Below are positions 5,637-6,774 of a DNA stretch of 6,774 bases, piece after piece. A program made the position numbers and the translations under genes. Every line of letters begins with the position of its first letter. Within the stretch, counting starts at the first letter, position 1. The stretch comes from an uncultured Emergencia sp. (GTDB lineage Bacteria > Bacillota > Clostridia > Peptostreptococcales > Anaerovoracaceae): NCBI GenBank assembly GCA_902476665.1, contig CABSEO010000106.1, forward strand, positions 1 to 6,774, read 5' to 3'. The notes under the pieces were generated by a model. It had not been told where the DNA came from. It saw only the letters and a program-made list of their open reading frames with translations, and did no database searches.

Positions 5637-6390
5637 CGCCGTTTAAGACAAGTCTCGGACGGTAAGGGAACTGATCGATTTCCTCTCGGCTGGTCACACC
5701 GGACAATACAAGGATCGGATCCAGGCCGCTTTCTACACCGCCAATAATATCGGTATCCATTCTGTCCCCGATCATGGCAGCTTCTTCTGAATGTACATCG
5801 AGAAGTCGGAGCCCTGTTCTCATCATCAGAGGATTCGGCTTTCCTACAAAGTAGGCTTGTTTCCCTGTGGCCATTTCGATAGGAGAAATCAGCGCTCTGC
5901 ATGCAGGAATAATGCCGCGGGCAGATGGTCCTGTCATATCAAAATTGGTGCCGATGAGTTTGGAGCCATTTCTGACAAGTGTAACTGCTTTGCAGATAGC
6001 TTCATAATTGTAGTTGGGGCTTTCGCCGACGATGACATAGTCCGGATCTTTGTCTGTAATTGCTACACCGCACTGGTAAAGAGCGCCCACAAGTCCCGGT
6101 TCGCCGATTACATAAGCACTGCAGTGATGAGTCTGCTCGCTGACAAACTTAGCCGTGGCCAAAGCACTGGTATAAAAATGGCTTTCGTCAATATCAAGGC
6201 CCATGGTCTGCAGCTTGAGACGCAGTTCCAACGGAGTCTGACCGCTGTTATTAGTCAGGAAGAGAAACTGCTTATCTTCTCTGTAGAGCCAGTCTACAAA
6301 TTCCTTCACTCCGGGAAGCAGTCGGCCTCCCCAGTAAATGACGCCGTCCATATCACAGATAAACCCCTTTTTTGCTCTTAGTTTTTCCAT
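5617..6390 (-). CDS. HAD-superfamily subclass IIA hydrolase (NagD/AraL-like phosphatase)
   Basis: A cytoplasmic Mg-dependent phosphatase of 257 residues, the normal length for the HAD-IIA group, whose members dephosphorylate nucleoside monophosphates, sugar phosphates or 4-nitrophenyl phosphate. All four motifs are intact: motif I CDMDGVIY with nucleophile D13 and acid/base D15; motif II FLTNNSG with T46; motif III in FVGKPNP with K184; motif IV MIGDRMDTDI with D209 and D214. The C2-type cap lies between motifs II and III (about 75-180) and sets substrate choice, which cannot be predicted here. AAAGGAGG (complement of 6397-6404) sits six bases from the ATG, so the start is secure. The gene is monocistronic, divergent from the M20 gene and convergent with DUF2284. 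It could act in housekeeping metabolite repair. Family very confident; substrate unknown. Confidence 0.93.
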   Translation of the reverse strand: MEKLRAKKGFICDMDGVIYWGGRLLPGVKEFVDWLYREDKQFLFLTNNSGQTPLELRLKLQTMGLDIDESHFYTSALATAKFVSEQTHHCSAYVIGEPGLVGALYQCGVAITDKDPDYVIVGESPNYNYEAICKAVTLVRNGSKLIGTNFDMTGPSARGIIPACRALISPIEMATGKQAYFVGKPNPLMMRTGLRLLDVHSEEAAMIGDRMDTDIIGGVESGLDPILVLSGVTSREEIDQFPYRPRLVLNGVGDIPG

Positions 6391-6425
6391 AGATTACCTC
6401 CTTTCTCCATATGCTTTATAAGACT

Positions 6426-6455
6426 ATTATAGTGCATTATTTCTAAATGATACAA
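6426..6455 (-). promoter_or_regulatory. Promoter of the HAD phosphatase gene
   Basis: On the - strand a perfect TATAAT (complement of 6426-6431) has TTGTAT (complement of 6450-6455) 18 bases upstream. The leader would be about 30 bases and ends in a strong Shine-Dalgarno sequence. A short inverted repeat, ACAA-N5-TTGT (6452-6464), covers the -35, but four-base arms are too short to call an operator. Confidence 0.55.
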
Positions 6456-6498
6456 CCCCATTGTGTAAAATATGTGTTAAATTTCTGTAATTTTATCG

Positions 6499-6526
6499 TT
6501 GAATTCATCGGTGAAAAAAGTATAAT
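6499..6526 (+). promoter_or_regulatory. Promoter of the M20 amidohydrolase gene
   Basis: TTGAAT (6499-6504) and a perfect TATAAT (6521-6526) are 16 bases apart. Initiation near 6533 gives a leader of about 30 bases before the first ATG. A small inverted repeat AGTAA/TTACT (6530-6534 and 6546-6550) lies in that leader and is probably of no consequence. Confidence 0.6.
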
Positions 6527-6550
6527 GAAAGTAACAGTTGCAATATTACT

Positions 6551-6563
6551 AAGGAAGAGGTGG
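6551..6563 (+). promoter_or_regulatory. Double Shine-Dalgarno region before the M20 gene
   Basis: AAGGAAG (6551-6557) is six bases before the ATG at 6564, and GAGGTGG (6557-6563) is six bases before a second in-frame ATG at 6570. Both starts are plausible and differ only by Met-Lys. The upstream one is used here because it includes everything downstream. Confidence 0.5.
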
Positions 6564-6774
6564 ATGAAGATGGATGCAAAAGATATTAGCAGAGTGCAGG
6601 AAATCGTCACAGCACTGGCGCCGGAACTGAAGAAACTGGCTTTAGATATACATGCCAACCCGGAAATGGGAAATGAAGAATACAAAGCCTGCCAGTGGCA
6701 GACAGAGATTCTGGAAAAATATGGGTTTACGGTGGAAAAGAATTTCTGTGAAATTCCAACCTCCTATAAAGCTG
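6564..6774 (+). CDS. M20-family amidohydrolase/peptidase, N-terminal fragment (3' truncated by window edge)
   Basis: The first 70 codons of an M20 metallo-amidohydrolase, a family that hydrolyses amide or peptide bonds of N-acyl amino acids, dipeptides or p-aminobenzoyl-glutamate with two metal ions. Visible signatures are the N-terminal helix (VQEIVTALAPELKKLALDIH), the family hallmark IHANPEMGNEEYKA (H-x2-PE-x-G-x2-E), and EILEKYGFTVEKNFCEIPTSYKA, which matches the AbgB/ACY1L2-type subgroup's conserved 'G-F-x-V ... P-T-x-x-x-A' segment. Metal-binding and catalytic residues lie beyond the window. No signal peptide is seen, so it is probably cytoplasmic. Two start codons (6564, 6570) are possible. 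Its own promoter diverges from that of the HAD gene. Family confident; substrate class only suggested. Confidence 0.88.
   Translation, partial: MKMDAKDISRVQEIVTALAPELKKLALDIHANPEMGNEEYKACQWQTEILEKYGFTVEKNFCEIPTSYKA

Noticed and set aside
5791..6381. 196-codon open frame on the + strand opposite the HAD phosphatase gene
   Set aside because: The - strand frame carries all four HAD motifs and a strong ribosome site; the + strand frame is cysteine- and serine-rich shadow sequence with no recognisable domain.
6452..6464. ACAA-N5-TTGT inverted repeat at the HAD promoter as an operator
   Set aside because: Four-base arms are expected by chance in a region this AT-rich, and no second copy was found near the neighbouring promoter.
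1..6774. CRISPR array, insertion sequence, tRNA, rRNA or classical riboswitch
   Set aside because: No regularly spaced repeats, transposase-like frame, terminal inverted repeats, cloverleaf-like segment or conserved riboswitch core could be seen; leaders are short, about 30-60 bases.

Overview
The window looks like chromosomal DNA from a Gram-positive, Clostridia-type bacterium, most likely a Lachnospiraceae-like gut anaerobe. This is inferred from moderate-to-low GC, strong AGGAGG-type ribosome binding sites, TATAAT/TTGnnn promoters, intrinsic terminators with T-tracts, and the gene families present (long-form YjiH transporter, DUF4430 lipoprotein, DUF2284 protein). No rRNA, tRNA, mobile element, CRISPR array or prophage gene was seen. 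No gap between genes exceeds 300 bases.

Left block (1-2923, all + strand). The 3' part of a glutamate formimidoyltransferase gene (histidine degradation and one-carbon metabolism) is followed after 43 bp by a GntR/FadR-type (FCD) regulator, with no terminator between them. A strong terminator ends that unit. A separate promoter then drives a YjiH-family integral membrane protein with a nucleoside-recognition/Gate domain, closed by its own terminator. The arrangement suggests the regulator and transporter serve uptake or turnover of a histidine- or glutamate-related compound, but neither ligand nor cargo can be read from the sequence.

Middle block (3028-5532). On the - strand, an amidohydrolase-fold protein of the YtcJ type is followed by a small DUF4430 lipoprotein gene. 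The amidohydrolase keeps its N- and C-terminal beta-sandwich signatures but has lost most expected metal-binding motifs, so it is probably a pseudoenzyme or has a changed chemistry. Its start region carries T7 and A8 runs. It diverges from a + strand DUF2284 cysteine-rich putative metal-binding protein; the two promoters overlap almost completely within 70 bp.

Right block (5570-6774). A HAD-IIA (NagD/AraL-like) phosphatase gene on the - strand converges on the DUF2284 gene. Its likely terminator is partly built from its own last codons. It diverges from the first 70 codons of an M20 amidohydrolase/peptidase gene that runs off the window. The 173-bp divergent region holds a recognisable promoter for each.

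No complete novel multi-gene system is evident. The points most worth following are the degenerate amidohydrolase with its neighbouring lipoprotein, the overlapping divergent promoters, the coding-sequence-embedded terminator, and the unassigned transporter/regulator beside the formimidoylglutamate gene.
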